Source: an uncultured Bacteroidales bacterium
Lineage (GTDB): Bacteria > Bacteroidota > Bacteroidia > Bacteroidales > P3
Direction: 5' to 3'
Length of the DNA stretch: 18,330 nucleotides
Assembly: GCA_946540365.1 (NCBI GenBank)
Contig: CAMNIH010000025.1
Coordinates: forward strand, 1-18,330
Shown piece after piece: positions 1 through 7,687 of this stretch. The notes below the pieces were generated by a model, which was not told where the DNA came from, ran no database searches, and was given only the letters and a program-made list of their open reading frames with translations. A program made the position numbers and the translations under genes. Positions within the stretch are counted from its first letter, which is position 1. Each line of letters starts with the position of its first letter.

Positions 1-2
1 AT

Positions 3-53
3 TTTTGGTGCTCTTTTTTTCTACTCAGTGTTGCACTTGTAACTGGAATTTAG
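3..53 (+). pseudogene. Possible 3' end of a transposase-like ORF (partial, uncertain)
   Basis: One frame is open from the window edge to a TAG at 51-53 and ends in VALVTGI. That tail reminds me of the C-termini of some Bacteroidales insertion-sequence transposases, but only 16 residues are visible and no catalytic motif is present. The call rests on a weak memory of tail sequences. It may equally be non-coding flank. Confidence 0.18.
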
Positions 54-116
54 GTTTTCGCCCTCCGGAGCCGGAGGCCGCCGTCCCGCATCGCCCCCAC
101 CCAACACCCTGTCAAG

Positions 117-220
117 TCTACCATTTCTTCAGTCGTTCTTCAGTCGTTCTTCAGTCGTTCTTCAGTGATCACTGAAGAACGACTGAAGAACGACTGAAGA
201 ACGACTGAAGAAATGGTAGA
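117..220. repeat. Perfect 104-bp palindrome built from 11-bp direct repeats
   Basis: The left arm (117-168) and right arm (169-220) are exact reverse complements over 52 bases with no spacer, centred on TGATCA. Symmetry stops at 116/221. Inside each arm an 11-base unit (CTTCAGTCGTT) is repeated just over three times, so the unit recurs about once per helical turn. There is no U-run after it, so it does not look like an ordinary terminator. Confidence 0.95.
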
Positions 221-370
221 GTCAACCCCTACTCATCCCCTCGTTCGGAGGGGGTGCCGGCCCCAAGTCCCCGCAAGGGGACGGCAGCGGTTAGCCGGGG
301 GTGGTGGCCGCTGGCCGGAACCCCTGCCTATTTGCGGCCAGTCCTTCGGACTTACATGTGCGGGGTTACC

Positions 371-415
371 GTCCCCGCAGGGGACCAAGAACTTAGGCGG
401 GGGCAACGCCCCCGT
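371..415 (+). repeat. GC-rich dispersed hairpin repeat, copy 1
   Basis: The copy carries a GTCCCCGCAGGGGAC hairpin, then AAGAACTTAGGCGGGGGC and a closing GCCCCC. The same arrangement occurs at 17897-17941 (same strand) and at 18037-18080 and 18180-18222 (opposite strand). A partial relative starting CCCCGCAGGGGCACAAGA lies at about 439-478. The element has no coding content. Confidence 0.8.
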
Positions 416-493
416 CGCGGCGCACCCCGTCCATCCCGCGCCCCGCAGGGGCACAAGACCCCAAGTCCCCGACGGGGCGGCAGGGCATCATTT

Positions 494-522
494 TTTGCGT
501 TTCAAATATTTTTGTATATTTG
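494..522 (+). promoter_or_regulatory. Bacteroidota-type promoter for the 556 ORF / T9SS gene
   Basis: TTTG at 494-497 is followed after 17 bases by TATATTTG at 515-522, matching the TAnnTTTG -7 element. The expected start of transcription is near 527, leaving a leader of about 30 bases before the ATG at 556. Confidence 0.7.
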
Positions 523-555
523 CAGTGGTGAAACATAACACAAAATCATATCACC

Positions 556-642
556 ATGAAGAATACATTATTGACAATCATTACTTTATCGGTACTCGTC
601 CCGACTTCCGCCTGCGGGCAAAACAATTGCAAGGACAAATAA
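556..642 (+). CDS. 28-residue lipoprotein-like peptide or truncated remnant
   Basis: An ATG 33 bases after a good promoter opens a 28-codon frame ending in TAA. The product begins with Met-Lys-Asn, has a hydrophobic stretch (LLTIITLSVLV) and then PTSAC-GQ, resembling a signal peptide with a lipobox cysteine at residue 20. Only eight residues follow the cysteine. It may be a real small lipoprotein, a leader peptide, or the surviving 5' end of a longer lipoprotein gene cut short by recombination. It ends 13 bases before the start of the next gene and is in a different frame. I do not recognise a function. Confidence 0.4.
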   Translation: MKNTLLTIITLSVLVPTSACGQNNCKDK

Positions 643-655
643 AACACGAATGGTT

Positions 656-2035
656 ATGAAAAAGATATTTCCCTTTTTGGTGGCAATGACGCTGGCGTGG
701 TGCGGCACGGCACAGGACACAGTGAAAATGAACGACCCGTGGTATTTATACTTTCGACCTGATTGTTACACTTTTGATCGGTGGCATGGTTATTATGGCC
801 CAAGTGTCAGGAGCTATTGGTATCCTTTTAATCCATTTCCCTATAATCCCTACACCCAGGAGCTATTCAGAGTGTATGACAGTCTGGATTGGTATTATGT
901 GCAAAAGTATTACCATCCTAAAGATGAGGGGGTCGTCATCTATGGTATTGCTTTGACGGCAGAAAATATGCCAATCGACCGAAACATGTCACCATATTTG
1001 GGGCTATATAATCACGCGCATGATGTAGCGGCATACAATTATACCAGAGTGATAAATTTGGTTGACTCGCTGAATATTTCAGACATGCGAAAAGAATGTG
1101 TGTTCAAATACGAGCTGGTAGATGCCACACCTGTGGAGAGCCGTTATGTAACCTGCCATGAGTTCTATTTCCAGCACCCATATCATATCGACAGTCTGAC
1201 CGAAAGGTTCTATGTGGGGGTAATATGGCCGAAGGAACGGAAAATACCCTATGGAGAGATGTCCGAATCATGGGATCACTCTGCAAAATTCCATCCGACT
1301 TTCATTATACCACGTACCTATATATTAGACCCAGATGCCGAGAGATGTCTGAATTCATTTGCTTTGCTATGTCCACCAAATGAAGCTATTTATAGCTACT
1401 ATTACACAGACAGCCTTCTTATTCAACCCCACGGTGTCCCCACGTTCGGCCCCGTATTCCCCATCATAGGGCTGCGGTGTTCGGCGCCGCGGGTGCGGCT
1501 GGCGGAGCGCGGCGACAGCTCGGCGACCGTCTGTTGGTGGGCCGCCGAGCCGGGCGTGCTGTACCAGGCCTCGATCGGCGCTTACGGATCGCTGCCCGAC
1601 TCGGGCATGATCGTGACGACGGCCGACACCTTCTACACCTTCTCCGGCCTCGAGCCCGAGGTGCTCAACTCCGTATGGGCCCGCAAGGGCTGCCGCTACA
1701 CGACGGCGAGCTACGACACCATCGTGTGGAGCGACTGGAGCCAGCCCGTGAGCTTCCGCGCCTTCGCCGCCCCCGCCGAGGGCATCCTCGAGGCCGGGGG
1801 CGAGGCGTTCACGCTGAGTCCCAACCCCGCACGGGGGACGGTGCAGGTGGCGCTGCCGGCTGCGGCCGTGGGCGGACGCCTGTCGCTCTGCGACCTCGCG
1901 GGCCGCGAGCTGGAGGCGCTCTCGGTGACGGCGACGACGCTGACGCTGGACGTCGGCCAGCGGCCCGCCGGGGTCTACTTGGTCAAGCTCGTCACCCCCA
2001 GCGGCGTCAGCAGCCGCAGGCTGGTGGTGGAGTAA
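656..2035 (+). CDS. Secreted protein with T9SS type A sorting domain
   Basis: The chosen start is the ATG at 656 (MKKIFPFLVAM), which gives a compact signal peptide ending near GTAQ. An in-frame ATG at 650 would add Met-Val. The 459-residue product has a Tyr-, Trp- and Pro-rich middle (roughly residues 22-260) that I do not recognise. A fibronectin-III-like segment follows (about 276-372, with the WSDWSQPVSF ending), and then a C-terminal domain (about 383-459). That tail contains FTLSPNPARG, an AGVYLVKL strand and a final RRLVVE, the standard pattern of type A sorting domains used by the type IX secretion system. The protein is therefore expected to cross the outer membrane and stay at the cell surface or be released. 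Base composition is AT-leaning up to about 1437 and strongly GC-rich after it, so the gene looks like a mosaic. A terminator follows the stop codon. Confidence 0.85.
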   Translation: MKKIFPFLVAMTLAWCGTAQDTVKMNDPWYLYFRPDCYTFDRWHGYYGPSVRSYWYPFNPFPYNPYTQELFRVYDSLDWYYVQKYYHPKDEGVVIYGIALTAENMPIDRNMSPYLGLYNHAHDVAAYNYTRVINLVDSLNISDMRKECVFKYELVDATPVESRYVTCHEFYFQHPYHIDSLTERFYVGVIWPKERKIPYGEMSESWDHSAKFHPTFIIPRTYILDPDAERCLNSFALLCPPNEAIYSYYYTDSLLIQPHGVPTFGPVFPIIGLRCSAPRVRLAERGDSSATVCWWAAEPGVLYQASIGAYGSLPDSGMIVTTADTFYTFSGLEPEVLNSVWARKGCRYTTASYDTIVWSDWSQPVSFRAFAAPAEGILEAGGEAFTLSPNPARGTVQVALPAAAVGGRLSLCDLAGRELEALSVTATTLTLDVGQRPAGVYLVKLVTPSGVSSRRLVVE

Positions 2036-2043
2036 AAAAGAGA

Positions 2044-2070
2044 AAATCCGACGCAGGTCGGATTTTTTTT
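2044..2070 (+). terminator. Rho-independent terminator after the T9SS gene
   Basis: A 9-bp perfect stem (AAATCCGAC at 2044-2052 with GTCGGATTT at 2057-2065) encloses the loop GCAG and runs into an unbroken T stretch to 2070. It starts 8 bases after the stop codon at 2035. Confidence 0.9.
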
Positions 2071-2071
2071 G

Positions 2072-2079
2072 TACTTTTG
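2072..2079 (+). promoter_or_regulatory. -7 promoter element of pgpH
   Basis: TACTTTTG fits TAnnTTTG and lies only 8 bases before the ATG at 2088, so the message would be nearly leaderless. I see no TTTG at the expected -33 position, which is occupied by the terminator hairpin. Confidence 0.5.
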
Positions 2080-2087
2080 CATTTTGT

Positions 2088-4082
2088 ATGAAGACTATAG
2101 TATCTGCCACGCTGAAGCGTTTGTCACTGATTTACAAAATAGTGCTGATGCTTTTCACCGCACTGTTGATTGTAGTGCTTTTCCCCCATACCCACCACGG
2201 CACCCACTACGACTACAAGGTGGGGGCCATCTGGCGCGGGGCCGATCTGGTGGCGCCGTACGACTTTGCCGTCATGCTGACGCCCGACGAGCTGGCGCTG
2301 GAGCAAGACGCCGAACGGCAGAAGGCCATCCTCTACTACCGCATCGACTCGACGGCCCGGAGCCGTGCCTACGAGCGGCTCGACGGCCTGCGGCTGGTGC
2401 CCGGCAGCGCCGGCCACAAGGAGCTGCGCCGACAGATGGACAGCATCTATCGCATCGGATACATCGAGGTGCCCCAGGAGGAGAACAGCCTGGAGGGGCG
2501 CCCCATCGTGGTGCTCGAGGGCAACGTGGGCAGCATGCACCGCAGCCGCGAGTATATCAGTGCGGCCGACCTGGCGCCGGGGCTGCTGCGCGACTCGGTG
2601 CTGGTGCCGAACTACATCCTCGACCGTAACCGCACGGCCCTGGAGCTGGACAGCCGCCTGTCGCAGATCAGCCACACCAGCCAGCTGGTGATGGCCGGCG
2701 ACCACATCGTGTCGAAGGGCGAGGAGGTGACCGAGGAAAAGGCCCAGATGATCCGCAGCCTCGAGGCCGAGAACGACCGCCGCTTCTCGGACCAATACAG
2801 CCGGGCGGGCCAGATCATCGGCCAGCTGCTGCTGGCCGTGATTGCCTTCGCAGCACTCTACATGTTCCTCAAAAACACACGCCACCCCATCCTCAACGAC
2901 AACCGCAAGGTATTCTTCGTGATGATGCTCATCGTGCTGATGTCGGCCACGGTGGCGCTGGTGGTGCGCGTCAATCCCGACTGGGTGCTGCTGGTGCCGC
3001 TGTGCATCGTGCCCATCCTGATGCGCGTCTTCTTCGACATGCGGGCGGCACTGTATATCCACCTGACGACGGTGATCATCCTGGCCAACCTGGTGCCCAA
3101 CTCGTTCGAGTTCATCTTCTACCAGCTGGTGACCGGCATGATGAGCATCATCGCGGTGCGCAACCTGGAGCGTCGCAGCCAGTTCTTCACGCTGGCGCTG
3201 GTGATCTTCGGCAGCTACTCGTTCATCTACACGGCCGGCGTGCTCAGCCAGGACACCAACCTGCTGTCGCTCTCGGGCGAGAAGTACCTGATGTTCTTCC
3301 TCAACGCGCTGCTCACCCTGCTGGCCTACCCGCTGATCTACCTCTTCGAGAAGCTGTTCGGCATGACCACCAACCTGACGCTGATGGAGCTCTCGAGCAC
3401 CAGCCATCCGGCGCTGCGCGAGCTGAGCCGCCGCGCCCCCGGCACCTTCCAGCACTCGGTGCAGGTGGCCAATATCGCCGAGGACCTGATCAGCGAGATC
3501 GGCGGCAACGCCCTGCTGGCCAAGGTGGGAGCCCTCTACCACGACATCGGCAAGGTGGACAACCCGCTCTACTTCACCGAGAACCAGAACTCGGGCTTCA
3601 ACCCGCATGACGAGCTGGACTACGCCGAGAGCGCCCAGATCATCACGGCCCACGTGACCGACGGCCTGGAGCTGGCACGGCGCTACCACCTGCCGGCCGA
3701 GGTGCAGGATTTCATCCGCACCCACCACGGCACCACCATGACGGGCTACTTCTACGCCAAGGAGCTGGAGCGCCACCCGGACGGCGACTTCGACGTCAGC
3801 CTCTTCCGCTACCCCGGCCCCCGCCCCTACAGCCGCGAGACGGCCGTGGTGATGATCGTGGACTCCGCCGAGGCCGCCTGCCGCAGTCTCAAAAGCCATA
3901 CCAAGGAGAGCACGGACGCCATGATAGACAAGCTGATAGACGGCAAGATCGCCGCCGGCCAGCTGGACAACTGCCCCCTGAGCTACGGCGACATCGCCCG
4001 CGTCAGGAAGATGCTGAAAGAGAAGATGATGAGCATCTACCACGTGCGCGTGGAATACCCGAAAGTGAACGGGGGGAAGTGA
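2088..4082 (+). CDS. pgpH: PgpH-like 7TM-HD cyclic-di-AMP phosphodiesterase
   Basis: The 664-residue product has the architecture of the 7TMR-HD family: an N-terminal membrane helix (about 14-33), an extracytoplasmic domain of about 200 residues, and a block of hydrophobic helices beginning near residue 240. A cytoplasmic HD domain completes it. The HD signature is complete: FQHSV with His456, YHDIGK with His485-Asp486, and a THHGT motif with His546-His547. Proteins of this type hydrolyse c-di-AMP to pApA in Bacillus and Listeria; the same role here is inferred. Its own -7 element sits just upstream, so it starts a transcription unit separate from the preceding gene. The YfhO-like gene follows after about 200 bases that contain a repeat element. 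Confidence 0.92.
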   Translation: MKTIVSATLKRLSLIYKIVLMLFTALLIVVLFPHTHHGTHYDYKVGAIWRGADLVAPYDFAVMLTPDELALEQDAERQKAILYYRIDSTARSRAYERLDGLRLVPGSAGHKELRRQMDSIYRIGYIEVPQEENSLEGRPIVVLEGNVGSMHRSREYISAADLAPGLLRDSVLVPNYILDRNRTALELDSRLSQISHTSQLVMAGDHIVSKGEEVTEEKAQMIRSLEAENDRRFSDQYSRAGQIIGQLLLAVIAFAALYMFLKNTRHPILNDNRKVFFVMMLIVLMSATVALVVRVNPDWVLLVPLCIVPILMRVFFDMRAALYIHLTTVIILANLVPNSFEFIFYQLVTGMMSIIAVRNLERRSQFFTLALVIFGSYSFIYTAGVLSQDTNLLSLSGEKYLMFFLNALLTLLAYPLIYLFEKLFGMTTNLTLMELSSTSHPALRELSRRAPGTFQHSVQVANIAEDLISEIGGNALLAKVGALYHDIGKVDNPLYFTENQNSGFNPHDELDYAESAQIITAHVTDGLELARRYHLPAEVQDFIRTHHGTTMTGYFYAKELERHPDGDFDVSLFRYPGPRPYSRETAVVMIVDSAEAACRSLKSHTKESTDAMIDKLIDGKIAAGQLDNCPLSYGDIARVRKMLKEKMMSIYHVRVEYPKVNGGK

Positions 4083-4090
4083 GCGGACTC

Positions 4091-4238
4091 CCCGCCTCCG
4101 GCGGAGATTGTGGAAATCTTGGAAATAAAGATTCTGTACGGATTTCCAAGATTTCGCAAGTCCGACAAGGGCAAATTCTGGAAATCCGGATGGAATCAAA
4201 ACAATTTCCAAGATTTCCAAGATTGCGCGAAGCGGGAG
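4091..4238. repeat. Inverted-repeat element (148 bp) between pgpH and the YfhO gene
   Basis: The left end (CCCGCCTCCGGCGGAGATT, then TGGAAATCTTGGAAAT) and the right end (ATTTCCAAGATTTCCAAGAT, then TGCGCGAAGCGGG) are imperfect inverted repeats of roughly 35 bases around a unique middle. Over the first 40 bases it matches 15391-15430 inside mtaB at 35 of 40 positions, and its last 38 bases match the end of the mtaB insert at 33 of 38. It could fold into a long hairpin in the pgpH-yfhO transcript. No coding content is evident. Confidence 0.85.
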
Positions 4239-4284
4239 AAAACCAAAGAAATTAAAATAAAGAATAATATAAAAGGGAAAAATA

Positions 4285-6774
4285 ATGAAACAGAAGAAGG
4301 TTTGGATTCATGTATTGATGGTTGTGCTGATGCTGGCAGTGGGATGCGTGTACATGTCGCCCGCCCTGGGCGGCAAGGTGATACGCCAAGGCGACATCGA
4401 GCACTACGAGGCTATGGCCTACAGCCAGAAGGCTGAGAAACAACTGACCGGCAAGACACCCCACTGGAACAGCGCCATGTTCAGCGGCATGCCCGGCTAC
4501 CAGATCACCAACGACCCGCAGAAACAGGTGTTCCAGCCCGCCACCGGTGCGCTGACGCTGCGCTGGCTGGGCCTGGACCGCAACATCGGTGTGCTCTTCC
4601 TCTACCTGCTGGGGTTCTACGTGGCCCTGATAGCCTTCGGCCTGAATCCGTGGCTGGCCCTCATCGGAGCCCTGGGCTTCGGGCTGGGCAGCTACAATAT
4701 CATCATCATCCAGGCGGGCCACATCACCAAGGCGTGGGCCATGGGCATGATGGCGCCGGTGATGGCAGGCATGGTGCTGGCGCTGAAGAGCGCCGTGGAC
4801 AAGACACTCGAAAAGCGCAGCCGCACGAGGCGTGTGCTGTGGGGAAGCCTGCTGTTCACCTTCGCGTTGACGGTGCAGATAGCCTTCAACCACATACAGA
4901 TAACCCTCTACACCGCCATCGCCTGCCTGATGATCGGCATCGCCTACCTCGTCGTGGCCCTCCGCCGCGGCATGCTGCCCTCCTTCGCCCTGAAGACGGG
5001 CATACTGGTGGCCGGTGCCGCGCTGGCTTTCGGATGCAACATCCGGCTGCTGATGGTGAACGAGGAATATGTGAAATACACCATGCGCGGCGGCGGCGAG
5101 CTGACCATAGGCCCCGACGGCCAGAAACTGGCCGAGGACCAGATGCAGAAGGACGGCCTGGACATCAACTACGCCTACAACTGGAGCTACGGCATCGGCG
5201 AGACCTATACGCTGCTGGTGCCCGGCGCCATGGGCGGCAGCAACAACGAGCCCATCAGCGCCGATAGCGAGTATGGCCGCACGTTCCGCATGGAGCAGGC
5301 ACCCCTCTACTGGGGCGGCCAGCCGGGGACGAGCGGGCCGGTGTACTTCGGCGCCATCGTGATACTGCTGTTCGTGATGGGCATGATCCTGACCAAGGGG
5401 CCCGAACGTTGGTGGATACTGGCGGCGAGCGTGCTGGCCATCATGCTGTCGTGGGGCAGCAACCTGATGGCATTCAACGAGTGGATGTTCAACCATGTGC
5501 CCCTGTACAACAAGTTCCGCACGCCGAGCATGGCGCTGGTGCTGGCCAATGTCTGCATGGCCCTGCTGGCGGCGCTGACGCTGAAGGCCGTGTTCGACAA
5601 GGAGCGCGACCGCCAGCGGGTGAACCGCGCCCTCTACATCGCCACCGGTGCATTGGGGGTGCTGATACTGGGCGTGATGGTTGTTTCGGGAAGCTTCGAT
5701 TACAGCGGTACGTTCGACGCCAAGTACGGCGAACAGTCCTACGGACAGTACTGGCCGTTGGCCTCCGACCTGCTGAAGAGCGAGCGCGCCGCGCTGCTGA
5801 AGAGCGACTCGTGGCGCAGCCTGTTATTCATCCTGCTCACCGCCGCCGTGCTGTGGCTCTACAACAACGAGAAGCTGAAGATGCAGTGGCTTGCCATGAG
5901 CCTGGTGGGAGTGCTGATCGTGGTCGACCTCTGGGGCATCGACCGCCGCTACCTGAACGACAACAACTACGTGGAGAAAAAGCAGCTGACGCTGAAACGC
6001 CAGCAGTACGACTACGACATAGACCAGCAGGCCCAGCACTACGGCGACCACGACTACCGCGTGTTCAACCTGGCCACCGACGTGTTCAACGACGCCATCC
6101 CGTCGGCCTTCCACGACCAGATTGGCGGCTACAGCCCTGCGAAACTCAACCGTTACCAAGACCTCATCAACTTCCACATCGGCTACGGCAACCCGGCTGT
6201 GCTGAACATGCTCAACATGCGCTATGTGGTTCAGCGCCAGGGCAACCAGGCCGTGGTAATGCGCAACCCCGACGCACTGGGCAACGCATGGTTCGTGCAG
6301 GAGGTGAAAGCCGTGGGCAGCGCCGACGAGGAGATCATGGCCCTGCGCAGCTTCGACCCCGCCCGCACGGCGGTGGTGGACACCAGCAAGTGGAAAGTGA
6401 CGAGCGGACAGTGGGCCGTGGACAGCGCGGCGAGCATCCAGCTGGTGCCGGACCCGGTGAAGAACTCCGATTACATCAAGTACGAAAGCCGGAGCACGAA
6501 AGACATGCTGGCGGTGTTCAGCGAGATACACTATGCTCCCGACTGGCGTGCCTACATCGACGGCCAGCCGGCCGAATACATCCGTGCCAACTATGTGCTG
6601 CGCGCCATGGTGGTGCCGGCCGGCAACCACGTGATTGAATTCAAGAACGAGGCTCCGCGTTTCAACCGCTTGGAGAGCATCGGCGTGGTGGTCTCCATCG
6701 TGACCCTGCTGGCCATGGCCGGAGCCATCGTGCTGGTATACTGGAAGAGGAAGAAAAAGGAGGAGAAGGCATGA
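4285..6774 (+). CDS. YfhO-family polytopic membrane protein (GT-C-like)
   Basis: The 829-residue protein starts with a short basic tail and a membrane helix (about 5-23), followed by many hydrophobic segments. It ends in a soluble region and a final helix with a Lys-rich tail (KRKKKEEKA). Features of the YfhO family (PF09586) are visible: the early GDIEHYEAMAYS-type loop and a C-terminal stretch of the FSEIHYAPDWRAYIDG type, followed by NYVLRAMVVPAGNH. Such proteins are thought to be polyprenyl-phosphate-sugar-dependent glycosyltransferases acting outside the membrane; Bacillus YfhO glycosylates lipoteichoic acid. Here the acceptor is unknown. The ATG at 4285 is chosen because the hydrophobic start follows directly; upstream sequence is AT-rich with no clear SD or TAnnTTTG. 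Its stop overlaps the next gene's start. Confidence 0.85.
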   Translation: MKQKKVWIHVLMVVLMLAVGCVYMSPALGGKVIRQGDIEHYEAMAYSQKAEKQLTGKTPHWNSAMFSGMPGYQITNDPQKQVFQPATGALTLRWLGLDRNIGVLFLYLLGFYVALIAFGLNPWLALIGALGFGLGSYNIIIIQAGHITKAWAMGMMAPVMAGMVLALKSAVDKTLEKRSRTRRVLWGSLLFTFALTVQIAFNHIQITLYTAIACLMIGIAYLVVALRRGMLPSFALKTGILVAGAALAFGCNIRLLMVNEEYVKYTMRGGGELTIGPDGQKLAEDQMQKDGLDINYAYNWSYGIGETYTLLVPGAMGGSNNEPISADSEYGRTFRMEQAPLYWGGQPGTSGPVYFGAIVILLFVMGMILTKGPERWWILAASVLAIMLSWGSNLMAFNEWMFNHVPLYNKFRTPSMALVLANVCMALLAALTLKAVFDKERDRQRVNRALYIATGALGVLILGVMVVSGSFDYSGTFDAKYGEQSYGQYWPLASDLLKSERAALLKSDSWRSLLFILLTAAVLWLYNNEKLKMQWLAMSLVGVLIVVDLWGIDRRYLNDNNYVEKKQLTLKRQQYDYDIDQQAQHYGDHDYRVFNLATDVFNDAIPSAFHDQIGGYSPAKLNRYQDLINFHIGYGNPAVLNMLNMRYVVQRQGNQAVVMRNPDALGNAWFVQEVKAVGSADEEIMALRSFDPARTAVVDTSKWKVTSGQWAVDSAASIQLVPDPVKNSDYIKYESRSTKDMLAVFSEIHYAPDWRAYIDGQPAEYIRANYVLRAMVVPAGNHVIEFKNEAPRFNRLESIGVVVSIVTLLAMAGAIVLVYWKRKKKEEKA

Positions 6775-7685
6775 TGCTGAGCGTCATTCTGTGTACCTAC
6801 AACCGCGAGCGATACATCTACAACGTGCTGGAGAGTATCGCCGCAGGGGGCTACGAGGACTACGAGATAGTGCTGGTGAACAACAACAGCACCGACGGCA
6901 CCGAGGGTGAGTACCAGCGCTTTGCGAAGGACCACCCGGAGGTGACGATGCGCTACTGCGTGGAGAAGCAGCAGGGCCTCTCGTATGCCCGCAACCGTGG
7001 CATCGTGGAGTCGCAGGGCGAGGTGCTGGTGTATGTGGACGACGACGCGGTGGTGAACCGTGAATACCTGCAGACCTATGCCGAATTCTTCAACCGCAAC
7101 AAAGAGGCCGTGGCCGCCGGTGGCCCCATCACGCCACGCTACGACGGCTGCGAGGAGCCTTCGTGGATGAGCCACTACACGCGCCAACTCGTCACCGGCG
7201 AGCTGAACCTCGGCTCCCGCGAGCGGGAGTTCCCCAGAGGGGCCTTCCCCGGCGGCGGCAACGCCGCCTACCGCAAGAGCGTCTTCGACGCGGTGGGACT
7301 CTTCAATGTCGAGCTGGGCCGCAAAGGCAACAGCCTCATCGGCGCCGAGGAGAAAGACCTCTTCGACAAGATGACTACGCGAGGAATGAAGTTCTACTAC
7401 CTCCCGAACGCCATCCTCTACCACCTCATACCGCCCAAGAAACTGACGCAGGACTACTTCGACCGCCTGACCCACGGCATCGGCGTCAGCGAGCGCTACC
7501 GCACCCTGCAGATCGGGGAAAAAAAATACCTTGTACGCCTGGCCAAAGAAGCCGTCAAATGGGGCGGCACCCTCGTGCTCTGGACCGGCTTCGCCCTGAA
7601 AGGCCAACCGGCGAAAGGCAACAAGCTGGTAGCCTTCCGCAAAAACGTCACGCGGGGACTGCTGATAAAACAGAAAACAGAATAA
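6771..7685 (+). CDS. Family-2 glycosyltransferase
   Basis: The 304-residue product has a GT-A fold signature: the CTYNRERYI opening (residues 8-16), the VNNNSTDGT loop (36-44), GLSYARNRGI (69-78) and a DDD metal/nucleotide-sugar motif at 90-92. A mid-region RGAFPGGGNAAYRKS and an ED-like EEKDLF follow. The sugar donor and acceptor cannot be read from sequence. Start and preceding stop overlap as ATGA, and a strong purine-rich SD (AGGAGGAGAAGG) sits just upstream inside the YfhO gene, unusual for this window and consistent with translational coupling. A second ATG follows at 6774. The product most likely works with the YfhO-like protein on a surface glycan. Confidence 0.88.
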   Translation: MMLSVILCTYNRERYIYNVLESIAAGGYEDYEIVLVNNNSTDGTEGEYQRFAKDHPEVTMRYCVEKQQGLSYARNRGIVESQGEVLVYVDDDAVVNREYLQTYAEFFNRNKEAVAAGGPITPRYDGCEEPSWMSHYTRQLVTGELNLGSREREFPRGAFPGGGNAAYRKSVFDAVGLFNVELGRKGNSLIGAEEKDLFDKMTTRGMKFYYLPNAILYHLIPPKKLTQDYFDRLTHGIGVSERYRTLQIGEKKYLVRLAKEAVKWGGTLVLWTGFALKGQPAKGNKLVAFRKNVTRGLLIKQKTE

Positions 7686-7687
7686 TC

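Larger units (their letters stand above)
54..555. other. Repeat-rich non-coding region
   Basis: No convincing gene is present. Overlapping ORFs exist on both strands but their translations are low-complexity (rich in Pro, Arg, Gly) and follow the GC-rich repeats. The region contains a short hairpin near 61-80, the 104-bp palindrome (117-220), several hairpins built on CCCCGCAGGGG-like cores (about 261-290, 371-415, 439-478) and, at its right end, a promoter for the ORF at 556. Confidence 0.7.

Noticed and set aside
213..659. 148-codon plus-strand ORF in the leading repeat region
   Set aside because: It starts inside the palindrome, its translation is repeat-derived Pro/Arg/Gly, and it overlaps the promoter and the lipoprotein-like ORF.
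2124..4220. 698-codon minus-strand ORF opposite pgpH
   Set aside because: It is a GC-rich shadow: the translation is His/Val/Ala-rich with no family motif, while the plus strand has full 7TM-HD signatures.
4252..5496. 414-codon minus-strand ORF opposite the YfhO gene
   Set aside because: Low-complexity His/Gln/Ala translation antisense to a recognised gene.
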